From contig JAEXZS010000058.1 of NCBI GenBank assembly GCA_023451375.1, positions 1 to 14,802 on the forward strand: a stretch of DNA of 14,802 bases, in the 5' to 3' direction. Positions 1 to 7,361 of the stretch are shown piece after piece. The notes beneath the pieces were generated by a model. The model had not been told where the DNA came from. It made no database searches and was given only the letters and a program-made list of their open reading frames with translations. A program made the position numbers and the translations under genes. This stretch comes from Pseudomonadota bacterium (GTDB taxonomy: Bacteria > Pseudomonadota > Alphaproteobacteria > Caulobacterales > Caulobacteraceae). The number at the start of each line of letters is the position of its first letter. The first letter of the stretch is position 1.

Positions 1-314
1 GGCGTCGGACGCGGCGCCGGGCGCGGCGGCGGCGGGGTCGGCGCGGGTGGCGGCGGGGTGGGCTCAGGAACCGGCGGCGTCGGCTCTTCCGGGGCGCTGA
101 CGGGCGCTGTCGACGCGTCGTCCGGCGAAGGCTCGGGCTGCGGATTGTCCGCCGGCGCGGCGGCGATCTCGATGTCGGACACGATCGACACCGGCACCGA
201 ACTGACCAGCGGCTTGGGCTCGTCACGCTCGCGCGGCCATGACACGAAGGCGAGCGCGACCACCCCGGCGTGCAGGGCGATGGAACCGAGGATCGCGGGG
301 CTCGGACGGCGCAA
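1..314 (-). CDS. tolA: TolA N-terminal part (cell envelope protein), truncated by the window edge
   Basis: Partial gene: about 104 codons are visible and the rest lies left of the window. The product begins RRPSPAILGSIALHAGVVAL, a short basic stretch followed by one hydrophobic segment (about residues 8-25). A roughly 80-residue linker rich in Pro, Glu and Ala follows, ending in runs of PPPP. This matches the TolA/TonB layout of an inner-membrane anchor with an extended periplasmic arm. TolA links the TolQR motor to TolB/Pal in the outer membrane during constriction. I chose a TTG start at 312-314 because the frame is open, the membrane anchor starts directly after it, and a GGGAG lies 7 bases upstream. 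No ATG or GTG gives a comparable N-terminus. The gap to tolR is 2 bases, so translation is probably coupled. The TolA rather than TonB assignment rests on the tolQ-tolR-ybgC context, because the diagnostic C-terminal domain is not visible. Confidence 0.85.
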   Translation of the reverse strand, partial: MRRPSPAILGSIALHAGVVALAFVSWPRERDEPKPLVSSVPVSIVSDIEIAAAPADNPQPEPSPDDASTAPVSAPEEPTPPVPEPTPPPPAPTPPPPRPAPRPT

Positions 315-316
315 GG

Positions 317-778
<462 letters not shown>

Positions 779-781
779 GGC

Positions 782-1540
782 TCAGAGGCTCCGGTTCAGG
801 TTGAGGCCCGAAGGCTGCGCGGGCGGCGGGGGCGGCGGCGCCGACGAGGGGCCGCCCAGCCGTCGCGCCACGGCCGCCTGAAGGTCGTCGGCGAAGCTTT
901 CCAGCCGGCTGACGAACTTGCCCGCGTCGATCGAGAACTTGTTGTAGGCGATATAGGCGGGAATGGCCGCGCCCAGGCCGATGGCCGTGGCGAACAGGGC
1001 CTCGGCGATGGCCGGCGCCACGGTGGTCAGATTGGTGTTGCCCGCCGCCGCGATGCGGTCGAAGGCGTTCATGATGCCCCACACCGTGCCGAACAAGCCG
1101 ATGAAGGGCGACGAGGTGGCGACGACCGACAGAACGCCCAGGCCGTTCTCGATCCGCTGGCTCTCGCGCGCGATCAGGCTGTCCATGGCGCGGTCGATGC
1201 GGGTCATCAGCAACTCGCCCTGATGTTCGTTCAGCGCCCCGCGCTGGCGCGCCTCGCGCCAGTCGGACAGGGCGATCACCAGCATGCGGGGCAGGGCGTG
1301 CTCGGGGTTCGGCCCGGCCTGGGCCGCCACGTCCTCCAGCGATCGGCCTGACTGAACCGAGCGCTCGAACGCCTCGGCCTCGCGGTTCAGCCGGGTGAAG
1401 CGAAAACCCTTGTCGATGATGATGGTCCATGACCACAGCGACGCCGCCGCCAGGCCGATCATCACGCTCTTGACCACCCAGTCAGCGGTCAGGAACAACT
1501 CGACCGGATTGAGCATGGAGGCGTCGGCGGGCGGGGTCAT
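782..1540 (-). CDS. tolQ: TolQ, MotA/TolQ/ExbB-family proton channel
   Basis: 252 residues. Three hydrophobic segments are visible at about 20-42, 134-158 and 170-195, with a large cytoplasmic loop between the first and second, as in TolQ/ExbB. The hallmark SSPFIGLFGTVWGIMNAF (143-160) and the TAIGLGAAIPAYIAYNKF stretch (185-202) are present. With TolR it forms the inner-membrane stator that energises TolA. The ATG at 1538-1540 is supported by GGAG 7 bases upstream; a later Met9 is possible but has no better site. The C-terminal tail (232-243) is a short polyproline run, probably cytoplasmic and not a general feature of the family. A 127-base gap with a hairpin separates it from ybgC, so tolQ may have its own promoter there. 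Confidence 0.95.
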   Translation of the reverse strand: MTPPADASMLNPVELFLTADWVVKSVMIGLAAASLWSWTIIIDKGFRFTRLNREAEAFERSVQSGRSLEDVAAQAGPNPEHALPRMLVIALSDWREARQRGALNEHQGELLMTRIDRAMDSLIARESQRIENGLGVLSVVATSSPFIGLFGTVWGIMNAFDRIAAAGNTNLTTVAPAIAEALFATAIGLGAAIPAYIAYNKFSIDAGKFVSRLESFADDLQAAVARRLGGPSSAPPPPPPAQPSGLNLNRSL

Positions 1541-1608
1541 TCAGGCGCTCCGGCAGGAAACGGATGGATCGCGCCCTTTCGACCTAGGGGACGTGACCAT
1601 TGTGTGGC

Positions 1609-1633
1609 GGGTTCGGCCGCAATGACCGAACCC
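1609..1633. terminator. Hairpin between ybgC and tolQ (possible weak terminator)
   Basis: A perfect 8-base inverted repeat (GGGTTCGG at 1609-1616, CCGAACCC at 1626-1633) with a 9-base loop. It starts about 35 bases past the ybgC stop and about 70 bases before tolQ. There is no T-tract on either strand after the stem, so it may be an attenuator or an RNA-stability element rather than a classical terminator. The rest of the 1541-1667 spacer shows no promoter I would defend. Confidence 0.35.
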
Positions 1634-1667
1634 CCTCCTGACAGGCGCGATTGTGGTTAAGGAAGGC

Positions 1668-2123
1668 TTACGATGCGCCGCCGGACAGCCACGGCGAGAC
1701 CTTTTCGACCAGGGACTTGGTCGGCCGGCGGGGACGACCGTCCAGGTGGATGCAGACGGCGGTCACGTCCGCGCGGCACAGGACCTCTCCGTCCCGCTCG
1801 ACCGCCTGGCGGATGATCAGGCGCGGCCCCTGCACCGTCTCGTAGACGGTGCGCACCACAAGGGCGTCGTCGATCCGGGCCGGCTTCAGATAGCGGATGT
1901 TGAGCTCGGAGACGACAAAGGCCAGCGGCTCGTCCTGCTCCAGCAGTTCGGCGTGGCCGACGCCTATAGCGCGCAGGAAGTCCGACCGGCCCCGCTCGAA
2001 ATAGCGCACATAGTTGGCGTGGTAGACCAGGCCGGTGAAATCGGTGTCCTCGTAATAGACCCGCACGGGCAGCAGGTGGTCGCGCCCGTCGAAGCGGCCG
2101 GCGGTGGGGACGTCGTCGGTCAT
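1668..2123 (-). CDS. ybgC: YbgC, tol-pal-associated acyl-CoA thioesterase
   Basis: 151 residues with a single hotdog-fold domain. The N-terminal active-site block RVYYEDTDFTGLVYHANYVR (21-40) is the 4HBT/YbgC signature, and Asp28 matches the catalytic aspartate (Asp18 in E. coli YbgC). A central YLKPARIDDALVVRTVYE strand region follows. The family hydrolyses acyl-CoA thioesters in the cytoplasm and its gene is typically the first of the tol-pal cluster, as here just upstream of tolQ. Its physiological substrate in this organism cannot be read from sequence. The start codon is only 10 bases after the stop of the upstream small hypothetical gene. GGAG lies unusually close to the ATG (3 bases), so translation may depend partly on coupling. 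Confidence 0.94.
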   Translation of the reverse strand: MTDDVPTAGRFDGRDHLLPVRVYYEDTDFTGLVYHANYVRYFERGRSDFLRAIGVGHAELLEQDEPLAFVVSELNIRYLKPARIDDALVVRTVYETVQGPRLIIRQAVERDGEVLCRADVTAVCIHLDGRPRRPTKSLVEKVSPWLSGGAS

Positions 2124-2133
2124 GGGCTCCAGT

Positions 2134-2517
2134 CTAGCGCGGGGCCGGCGCCTTCAGGAAGCCGGGGCAGTAGCGTTCACGCATCTCCGCGAACTCCTGA
2201 GGCAGGGGATCGTCGCTGAACAGGATGCGGTTGGGGATCGAGACGAAGCCGACCGCCGGGCCGCCGCGGGTCCGTCCCATATAGCCGCAGACAGCGCGCC
2301 GCTGGCCGTGCTCTGAATAACGAAGCTCGGCTTGCCCCCCGGCGTGCTGCTGGATCTGGCGCTGGGTGCGGACGCCGGACGGCTCGGGTTCGGGCAGGCG
2401 TGGTCGATGGGTCCACATCCAGCCGGCGCAGATGACCGCCGACACCAGCAGTCCGCCCAGCGCCAGGGTCAGGGGGCGCGGCCGGAAACCGGAACGGCGC
2501 GGCGGTCTCGTCTCCAT
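2134..2517 (-). CDS. Hypothetical one-TM membrane protein between ruvB and ybgC
   Basis: 127 residues; I do not recognise the family. A basic N-terminus with several Arg (1-14) precedes one hydrophobic helix (about 16-35). A proline-rich linker (PRLPEPEPSG) and a domain of about 75 residues follow. By the positive-inside rule that domain should be periplasmic. It has two cysteines (Cys77 in AVCGYMGR and Cys117 in RERYCPGF) that could form a disulfide, and a conserved-looking VSIPNRILFSDDPLP stretch. The gene starts 37 bases after ruvB and ends 10 bases before ybgC, on the same strand, so it is probably part of the ruv-tol transcription unit. No strong ribosome binding site is visible before the ATG. 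The opposite strand is also open here, but this frame has a coherent membrane-protein layout and fits the operon. Confidence 0.78.
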   Translation of the reverse strand: METRPPRRSGFRPRPLTLALGGLLVSAVICAGWMWTHRPRLPEPEPSGVRTQRQIQQHAGGQAELRYSEHGQRRAVCGYMGRTRGGPAVGFVSIPNRILFSDDPLPQEFAEMRERYCPGFLKAPAPR

Positions 2518-2554
2518 GACGGCAGATGAGCACCGAACGACGCCGCCTGCAAAC

Positions 2555-3601
2555 TCAGCGATCGTCGAACAGATCGCCAGGCGTCTGCAGGGTCGGGGAT
2601 CGCGGCTCGGCCAGTCCCAGGTGGGCGTAGGCCTTGGCGCAGGCCATTCGGCCGCGCGGGGTGCGCTGGATGAAGCCCTGCTGCATCAGATAGGGCTCGA
2701 TCACGTCCTCCACCGCGTCCCGCGCCTCGGCGATGGCGGCCGCCAGGGTGTCCATCCCGACCGGCCCGCCGCCATAGTTCTCGATCAGCGCCTTCAGGAA
2801 GCGGCGGTCCAGGCTGTCCAGCCCCGCCTCGTCCACCTCCAGACGCGACAGGGCGCGGGCGGCGACCCCCTTGGTGATGGTCCCGCACCCGTCGGAATCG
2901 GCGAAGTCCCGCACGCGGCGCAGCAGGCGGCCGGCGATGCGGGGCGTGCCGCGAGAGCGGCCGGCGATCTCCAGCGCCCCGCCTTCATCGATGTTCGCGC
3001 CCATCTTCCGCGCCGTGCCGCGCACCACCGCCGTCAGGTCCTCGGGCGAATAGAACTCCAGCCGCAGCGGGATGCCGAAACGGTCGCGCAGCGGCGTGGC
3101 CAAGAGACCCGCCCGCGTCGTCGCCCCGACCAGGGTGAAGGGCGCCAGGTCGATCCGGACCGACCGCGCCGACGGGCCCTCGCCGATGATCAGGTCCAGC
3201 ACATGGTCCTCCATGGCCGGATAGAGGATCTCCTCGACCTGCGGGCTCAGGCGGTGGATCTCGTCGATGAACAGGACGTCGCGCGGCTCCAGATTGGTCA
3301 AGATGGCCGCCAGGTCGCCCGCCTTGGCCAGAATCGGCCCAGAGGTGGCGCGAAAGCCCACGCCCAGTTCGCGCGCCACGATCTGCGCCAGCGTCGTCTT
3401 GCCCAGGCCCGGCGGTCCGAACAGCAGGACGTGGTCCAGCGCCTCGCCCCGTCCGCGCGCGGCGTCGATGAAGACCTTCAGATTGCCCTTGGCCTGGGGC
3501 TGGCCGACGAACTCGGACAGGGTTTGCGGCCGCAGGGCGCGGTCGAACGTCTCGCCGGTCCCGGCTTCGGGGGAGATGATGCGGGTCATGTCGATCGCCA
3601 C
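2555..3601 (-). CDS. ruvB: RuvB, Holliday junction branch-migration ATPase
   Basis: 348 residues, full length. AAA+ features in order: VGQPQAKGNLKVFI (32-45), Walker A GPPGLGKT (62-69), Walker B with DEIH (113-116), sensor 1 region TTRAG (161-165), LRDRFG with the arginine-finger position (171-176), and the sensor 2/winged-helix entry GTPRIAGRLLRRVRDF (218-233). A C-terminal winged helix contains LMQQGFIQRTPRGRMA. RuvB hexamers are loaded by RuvA on both sides of a Holliday junction and pump DNA by ATP hydrolysis. The gene follows ruvA with a 7-base gap. The open frame begins with a GTG at 3599-3601; an in-frame ATG four codons later (3587-3589, MTRIIS) is an equally plausible start. Neither has a strong Shine-Dalgarno site, so coupling to ruvA is likely. 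Confidence 0.97.
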   Translation of the reverse strand: MAIDMTRIISPEAGTGETFDRALRPQTLSEFVGQPQAKGNLKVFIDAARGRGEALDHVLLFGPPGLGKTTLAQIVARELGVGFRATSGPILAKAGDLAAILTNLEPRDVLFIDEIHRLSPQVEEILYPAMEDHVLDLIIGEGPSARSVRIDLAPFTLVGATTRAGLLATPLRDRFGIPLRLEFYSPEDLTAVVRGTARKMGANIDEGGALEIAGRSRGTPRIAGRLLRRVRDFADSDGCGTITKGVAARALSRLEVDEAGLDSLDRRFLKALIENYGGGPVGMDTLAAAIAEARDAVEDVIEPYLMQQGFIQRTPRGRMACAKAYAHLGLAEPRSPTLQTPGDLFDDR

Positions 3602-3608
3602 TTGGGGG

Positions 3609-4226
3609 TCACCGCCCCAGCTCCTGCAACGCCGCGCGGATCACCGCCGACAGCTCCGCCTCCTCGCCCAGCCGGATCAGCGCCTGGTCCACCGCGCGGC
3701 GGGCGTTCACCTCGACGACGCCCAGGCTCAGCAAGGCCGAAACCGCTTCGCCCGCGATCGACGGCGGCGGCGGCTGGATCTCTACAGGCATGCCCGGCGC
3801 GGTCGGCGTGAACGTCCCCTCGCCCAGCGGCTTGCCCTTCAGTTCGGTGACGATGCGCAGCGCCAGCTTCGGTCCCACGCCGTTGGCCCGCGCCACCGCC
3901 GCCTTGTCCTCACGCGCCACCGCGCCGGCGAGCTCGCCCGGCGGCAGCACGTCCAGCACCGCCAGAGCCGCCTTCGGCCCCACCCCCTGGATCGCCAGCA
4001 GGGTGGTGAAGGCCCGCCGCTCGTCCCGTGTCAGAAAGCCATAGAGGCGCGGCCCGGCGTCCTCGCTCCACTGCGAATGGACATGCAGCGTCGCCTCGTC
4101 GCCCGGCGCCGGCAGCCGGCCCAGGGTCCGCGAGCCGCAGGCGACGACATAACCCACGCCCGCGCAGTCGATCAGGCAGTGGTCCAGGTCGACCTCGGCC
4201 AGCACGCCCCTCAGCCGTCCGATCAC
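3609..4226 (-). CDS. ruvA: RuvA, Holliday junction-binding subunit
   Basis: 205 residues. It begins with the canonical MIGRLRG, which fixes a GTG start at 4224-4226. That start overlaps the ruvC stop by 4 bases (GTGA). Domain I (OB fold, about 1-64) ends in an acidic pin with Glu55 and Asp56, the same positions as in E. coli RuvA. Domain II has two helix-hairpin-helix motifs, LLAIQGVGPKAALAVL (76-91) and ANGVGPKLALRIVTELKGK (114-132). A Pro-rich linker (138-155, with PPPP) leads to the small domain III (157-203), which contacts RuvB. RuvA tetramers bind the four-way junction, hold it square-planar, and recruit RuvB. The ruvC-ruvA-ruvB order and tight spacing support a single operon. Confidence 0.97.
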   Translation of the reverse strand: MIGRLRGVLAEVDLDHCLIDCAGVGYVVACGSRTLGRLPAPGDEATLHVHSQWSEDAGPRLYGFLTRDERRAFTTLLAIQGVGPKAALAVLDVLPPGELAGAVAREDKAAVARANGVGPKLALRIVTELKGKPLGEGTFTPTAPGMPVEIQPPPPSIAGEAVSALLSLGVVEVNARRAVDQALIRLGEEAELSAVIRAALQELGR

Positions 4227-4741
4227 GCCGCGCCTCGCGTCAGGACTTCCAGCAAGCTCCGCTTCCTCAGCTGCGCATGGGTGATCGCCACCGCCAGGGC
4301 GTCGGCGGCGTCCGCCTTGGCCTCTCCCGCCGTGGGCAGCAGCCGCTTCACCATGAAGGCGATCTGGCTTTTGTCGGCGTGGCCGGCGCCGACCACCGCC
4401 TTCTTGATCAGGTTCGGCGAATATTCCGCCACGGGCAGGCCGCAGCGCGCGGGCGCCAGCATGACCGCGGCGCGGGCGTGGCCCAGCTTCAGCGTCGAGG
4501 ACGGATTCACGTTGACGAACACCTCCTCCACCGCCGCTTCCTCGCAGCCATGGTCGGCGCAGATGATCGCCAACGCTTCCATCAGATGCAGCAGCCGCTG
4601 CGACAGCGGGGCGGCTTCGGGCGGCGTCACCACCCCGTGCGCGACCCAGCGCAGACGCGCGCCCTCGCTGACGATCACGCCCCAGCCGGTGCGCCGCAGG
4701 CCGGGGTCCAGACCCAGGATTCGGACGGATTCGTTCGCCAT
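4223..4741 (-). CDS. ruvC: RuvC, Holliday junction resolvase
   Basis: 172 residues, RNase H-fold nuclease. All four catalytic carboxylates are visible: Asp12 in LGLDPGL, Glu72 in AAVEEVF, and Asp144 and Asp147 in KADAADALA. They align with Asp7, Glu66, Asp138 and Asp141 of E. coli RuvC. Between them lies the conserved SSTLKLGHARAAV stretch (81-93) and the basic KKAVVGAGHADKSQI region (113-127) that contacts DNA. RuvC cuts junctions symmetrically once RuvAB has migrated them. The ATG at 4739-4741 is preceded by GAGG 5 bases upstream. Two GANTC (CcrM-type) sites fall in the first codons, around 4715-4732, which could be chance. It is separated from the mgtC-like gene by 43 bases. Confidence 0.97.
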   Translation of the reverse strand: MANESVRILGLDPGLRRTGWGVIVSEGARLRWVAHGVVTPPEAAPLSQRLLHLMEALAIICADHGCEEAAVEEVFVNVNPSSTLKLGHARAAVMLAPARCGLPVAEYSPNLIKKAVVGAGHADKSQIAFMVKRLLPTAGEAKADAADALAVAITHAQLRKRSLLEVLTRGAA

Positions 4742-4784
4742 CCGTTCCTCATGCCCGAAAGAGGGTTAGCGGGCAATGAACCGA

Positions 4785-5471
4785 TCAGTCGTCGCGCGGG
4801 TCCAGCGTATAGGCGACGACGCCGGGAATGCGCCGCAGCGCCTCGCCCAACCGTTTCAGCTCCGGCTCCGTCGCCGCCCTCAGCCGCCACGAGCGCCGCA
4901 GCAGGCGGCCTTCGTCGATCAGCTCGAAACGGTCGTGGCGGGGGCTCGGATCGATGTCGCGCAGGGCCGTCTCGACCGCCTCGCCGGCCTGTCCGTCGTC
5001 GCGCGCCCAGGCGACCTCCACGTCGATCAGGGTCTGTGCGGGCAGGTTCCGACTGATCAGGCGCAGGAGGATCAGGATCGCCGCCGTCACGGCGGTCGCC
5101 GTGGCCCCCAGCGCATAGAGGCCGGCCCCGAACAACAGGCCGATGGCGGAGGTGATCCACAGCGACGCCGCCGTCGTCAGGCCATGGATCGAGAAGCCGG
5201 TTCGGAAGATCACCCCGGCGCACAGGAAGCCGATGCCGGTCAGGACGCCGTGCGCCATCCGTGTCGGATCGGTGACGATGTTCTCGTCCGGCAGGGCGCG
5301 GAAGGCCCAGTCCGCCTGGGACATGGCCGCCAGCATCAGCAGCGCGGACGCCAGGCTGACCAGGATGTGGGTGCGAAAGCCCGCCGCCCGGCCCCGCCAT
5401 TCCCGCTCCAGTCCGATGACGCCGCCGGCGACGATGGACCCCGCGATCGGAAGAAGAAAATCCCACGTCAT
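4785..5471 (-). CDS. MgtC/SapB-family inner-membrane protein
   Basis: 228 residues. The N-terminal half is hydrophobic with about five TM segments (about 4-20, 35-52, 73-92, 95-114, 118-137). It carries the family motifs GGVIGLEREWRGRAAGFRTH (16-35) and GIGFLCAGVIF followed by GLTTAASLWITSAIGLLFG. The C-terminal 80 residues look soluble and resemble the small ACT-like cytoplasmic domain found in longer family members, ending VVAYTLDPRDD. The family includes Salmonella MgtC, a virulence and low-Mg2+ factor that inhibits F-ATPase, but most environmental homologues have no assigned role. No magnesium-sensing leader can be recognised: the upstream gap is only 40 bases. A weak GGA lies 5 bases before the ATG. 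The gene sits between yebC and ruvC, which are often direct neighbours elsewhere. Confidence 0.9.
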   Translation of the reverse strand: MTWDFLLPIAGSIVAGGVIGLEREWRGRAAGFRTHILVSLASALLMLAAMSQADWAFRALPDENIVTDPTRMAHGVLTGIGFLCAGVIFRTGFSIHGLTTAASLWITSAIGLLFGAGLYALGATATAVTAAILILLRLISRNLPAQTLIDVEVAWARDDGQAGEAVETALRDIDPSPRHDRFELIDEGRLLRRSWRLRAATEPELKRLGEALRRIPGVVAYTLDPRDD

Positions 5472-5484
5472 GATCGTCCGCTAA

Positions 5485-5497
5485 CGGAGCGACTCCG
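5485..5497. other. Small hairpin between yebC and the mgtC-like gene
   Basis: CGGAG-CGA-CTCCG, a perfect 5-base stem with a 3-base loop in the 40-base yebC-mgtC gap. It also contains a GANTC site (5491-5495). It has no T-tract and is too short to be a confident terminator; it could be a processing or pausing structure, or chance. Confidence 0.25.
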
Positions 5498-5511
5498 CCG
5501 TGGTTCCGCCG

Positions 5512-6285
5512 TCAGCCCGCGTACTTGGCCGCGTCCTCCTCGGAGATGTCCTCGTTGGAATAGACGTTCTGCACGTCGTCCTCGGCGTCCAGGGCGTCCA
5601 GCAGCTTGAACAGCGTGCCGACCGCCTCTCCGGTGACGGGCACTTCGGACTGCGGCTTCCAGACGATGGCCGTGGACTTGGGATCGCCCAGCACCTTCGA
5701 CATGGCTTCGGCCACCTCGTTCAGGTCCTCGAAGGCCGTCCAGATGGTGTGGCCCGGCGCGTCCTCATAGATGTCGGGCTTGACCAGGTCGCTCTCGACA
5801 TCCTGGGCGCCGGCCTCGATCGCGGCCTCCATCACGGCGTCCTCGCTGCCGGCTTCGGCGGGGTAGGTGATCTTGCCGACCTTGTCCCACATGAAGGCGA
5901 CCGAGTTCATCTCGCCCAGCGAGCCGCCGTTCTTGGCGAAGGCCGCGCGGACGTTGGCGCCGGCGCGGTTGCGGTTGTCTGTCAGCACCTCGACGATGAT
6001 GCCCACGCCGCCGGGGCCGCGGCCCTCGTAGCGGATCTCCTCCATCGCGTCGATTTCGCCGCCGGAAGCCTTCTTGATGGCCCGGTCGATGTTGTCCTTG
6101 GGCATGGACTCGGCCTTGGCGTTGTTCACCGCCAGGCGCAGTCGCGGGTTCATGGCCGGATCGGGCAGACCCGACTTGGCCGCCACGGTGATCTCGCGCG
6201 ACAATCGCGAGAACAGCTTGGAGCGCACCGCGTCGGCGCGTCCCTTGCGGTGCATGATGTTCTTGAATTTGGAGTGGCCGGCCAT
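5512..6285 (-). CDS. yebC: YebC/TACO1-family protein
   Basis: 257 residues, slightly longer than the typical 245-250. The diagnostic N-terminus MAGHSKFKNIMHRKGRADA is followed by KLFSRLSREITVAAKSG, NPRLRLAVNNAKAESMPKDN and RYEGRGPGGVGIIVE. Together these leave little doubt about the family. The C-terminal third is strongly acidic and ends in DAEDDVQNVYSNEDI. YebC proteins were long annotated as transcription regulators (PmpR). More recent work on the family links them to translation, relieving ribosome stalling at proline-rich sequences; which role applies here is not visible. The genome does encode polyproline stretches next door (TolA, TolQ, RuvA). The start ATG at 6283-6285 matches the family N-terminus exactly although its ribosome binding site is weak. 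It is probably the first gene of the leftward yebC-mgtC-ruvCAB run. Confidence 0.95.
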   Translation of the reverse strand: MAGHSKFKNIMHRKGRADAVRSKLFSRLSREITVAAKSGLPDPAMNPRLRLAVNNAKAESMPKDNIDRAIKKASGGEIDAMEEIRYEGRGPGGVGIIVEVLTDNRNRAGANVRAAFAKNGGSLGEMNSVAFMWDKVGKITYPAEAGSEDAVMEAAIEAGAQDVESDLVKPDIYEDAPGHTIWTAFEDLNEVAEAMSKVLGDPKSTAIVWKPQSEVPVTGEAVGTLFKLLDALDAEDDVQNVYSNEDISEEDAAKYAG

Positions 6286-6417
6286 GAGATCGTCTGCGAG
6301 AGTCTGAACCTTGAGCCGCGCTCCTAGCCGATGGGCGGCATCGTGTCACGACGCCGCGTCCGAACGGAACCGTCGCCGTGCGCGGGGATTTGAACCGGCA
6401 TATTACGGAGCATCGCC
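6286..6417. promoter_or_regulatory. Divergent spacer between yebC and the small membrane-protein gene
   Basis: 132 bases separating genes transcribed away from each other, so it must hold promoters for both unless either is read through. A GANTC site lies at 6300-6304, close to the yebC start. Toward the small gene the only AT-rich patch is the ATATTAC at about 6400-6406, directly next to the GGAG ribosome binding site (6407-6410). I could not match convincing -35/-10 pairs. Confidence 0.4.
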
Positions 6418-6606
6418 ATGAACGACGTCATCATCGAGGATCACGAGGACGAGGCGTTCGAGGACGCCGACATCGTCGAATGGTATGAAGCCCGTCCGGT
6501 CACCATCTCCACCGCCGCCGCCACGGGCGCGGTGGTCGCCGCCTTCGCCCTGGGCGCGTTGACGGCCGTCGGCGCCTTGTTCCTCATGGGCCGGCTGGAC
6601 GACTAG
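6418..6606 (+). CDS. Small acidic single-TM membrane protein, unknown function
   Basis: 62 residues; family not recognised. The first 25 residues are strikingly acidic, with 11 Asp/Glu in MNDVIIEDHEDEAFEDADIV and the next few positions. A short WYEARPVTIS linker and one long hydrophobic helix (about 33-57, Ala/Gly-rich) follow, ending GRLDD. The ATG has a well-placed GGAG 7 bases upstream, which together with the membrane-protein composition makes it a credible gene despite its size. Topology is uncertain: the basic residues (Arg26, Arg59) flank the helix. It converges with fliE, its stop lying 4 bases from the fliE stop, so the two transcripts must overlap. It may be a small membrane adaptor, but nothing in the sequence says for what. 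Confidence 0.75.
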   Translation: MNDVIIEDHEDEAFEDADIVEWYEARPVTISTAAATGAVVAAFALGALTAVGALFLMGRLDD

Positions 6607-6610
6607 GCCG

Positions 6611-6913
6611 TCAGATCGGCATGGCCATGATCTCCTTGTAGGCGGAGATCACCTGATCGCGCACCGAGATCACGGTCTCCAGCGACGCCTCGGCCGAGCT
6701 CAGCGCCGTCACCACGTCGATCAGGTTGCCGTGGCCGCTGATGGCCTGGGTCATCTGCGTCTCGGCGGCGCGCGATTGCTGCGACACGTCGTTCATGGCG
6801 TTCTTGACCAGGTCGGCGAAGCCGCCGTCCCCGGCTTGGGGCGCGGGTGTCGCCGCCGGCATGGCGCCCCCTTGAACGGCGGCGTAGGCGCGAGCGGCCA
6901 TCATCGGATTCAT
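6611..6913 (-). CDS. fliE: FliE, flagellar hook-basal body junction protein
   Basis: About 100 residues, the normal size for FliE. The N-terminal third is an Ala/Pro-rich, probably disordered stretch. The C-terminal two-thirds contains FADLVKNAMNDVSQQSRAAE and ends with the family signature VTALSSAEASLETVISVRDQ, then VISAYKEIMAMPI. FliE joins the MS ring to the proximal rod and is exported early through the flagellar type III system. The ATG at 6911-6913 is preceded immediately by an in-frame GTG (6914-6916); GAGGA lies 8 bases before that GTG and 11 before the ATG, so either may be used. It is the last gene of flgB-flgC-fliE, 14 bases after flgC. Confidence 0.95.
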   Translation of the reverse strand: MNPMMAARAYAAVQGGAMPAATPAPQAGDGGFADLVKNAMNDVSQQSRAAETQMTQAISGHGNLIDVVTALSSAEASLETVISVRDQVISAYKEIMAMPI

Positions 6914-6927
6914 CACGGCTCAGGTCC

Positions 6928-7347
6928 TCAGCGCTTGATGATGTCGAGGGTGCGCATGTCCATGGACCGCGCCGTCTCGATGACGTTCAGATTGGCTTCG
7001 TAAGCGCGCTGGGCCTCGCGCATGTCCATGGCCTCGACAAGGGTGTCGACGTTGGGCCGCATCACATAGCCCTGGGCGTTCGCCGCCGGGTGCGACGGAT
7101 CGTAGTCCATCTTGAAATCGCTTTGGTCCGGCCGGACCTCGGCCAGGGCGACACCGGTGGCTCCGTCGACCTCGCGCGGCTGGAACACCGGCATCTGGCG
7201 GCGATAGGGCTCGCCGCCCGGAGTGCGGGCGGTCGACTGAGCGTTGGCGATGTTCTCGGCGATGATCCGCATCCGCGACTGCTGCGCCTTGAGGGCGGAG
7301 GCGGCCACGGCCATGGCGGTGTTCGACGGCGGGATCGGATCAGGCAT
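6928..7347 (-). CDS. flgC: FlgC, flagellar proximal rod protein
   Basis: 139 residues. The N-terminal rod/hook motif is clear: AMAVAASALKAQQSRMRIIAENIANAQST, where the AENIAN core (30-35) matches the flagellar rod signature. The C-terminal half has the FlgC-typical GYVMRPNVDTLVEAMDMREA followed by an amphipathic helix (YEANLNVIETARSMDMRTLDII) for coiled-coil packing. There is no Sec signal; rod subunits leave by the flagellar export apparatus. FlgC assembles with FlgB, FlgF and FliE into the proximal rod. The gene follows flgB by 14 bases and precedes fliE by 14, with GAGG about 10 bases before the ATG. Confidence 0.96.
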   Translation of the reverse strand: MPDPIPPSNTAMAVAASALKAQQSRMRIIAENIANAQSTARTPGGEPYRRQMPVFQPREVDGATGVALAEVRPDQSDFKMDYDPSHPAANAQGYVMRPNVDTLVEAMDMREAQRAYEANLNVIETARSMDMRTLDIIKR

Positions 7348-7361
7348 CGGTCAGCGGTTCC

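Noticed and set aside
1..60. GC-only repetitive sequence at the left edge as a possible DNA repeat
   Set aside because: It is explained by Pro/Ala codons of the TolA linker read on the minus strand.
2366..3811. 481-codon open frame on the plus strand across ruvB and the ruvA end
   Set aside because: Its composition is low-complexity Arg/Gln/Gly, and the opposite strand encodes complete RuvB with all its motifs.
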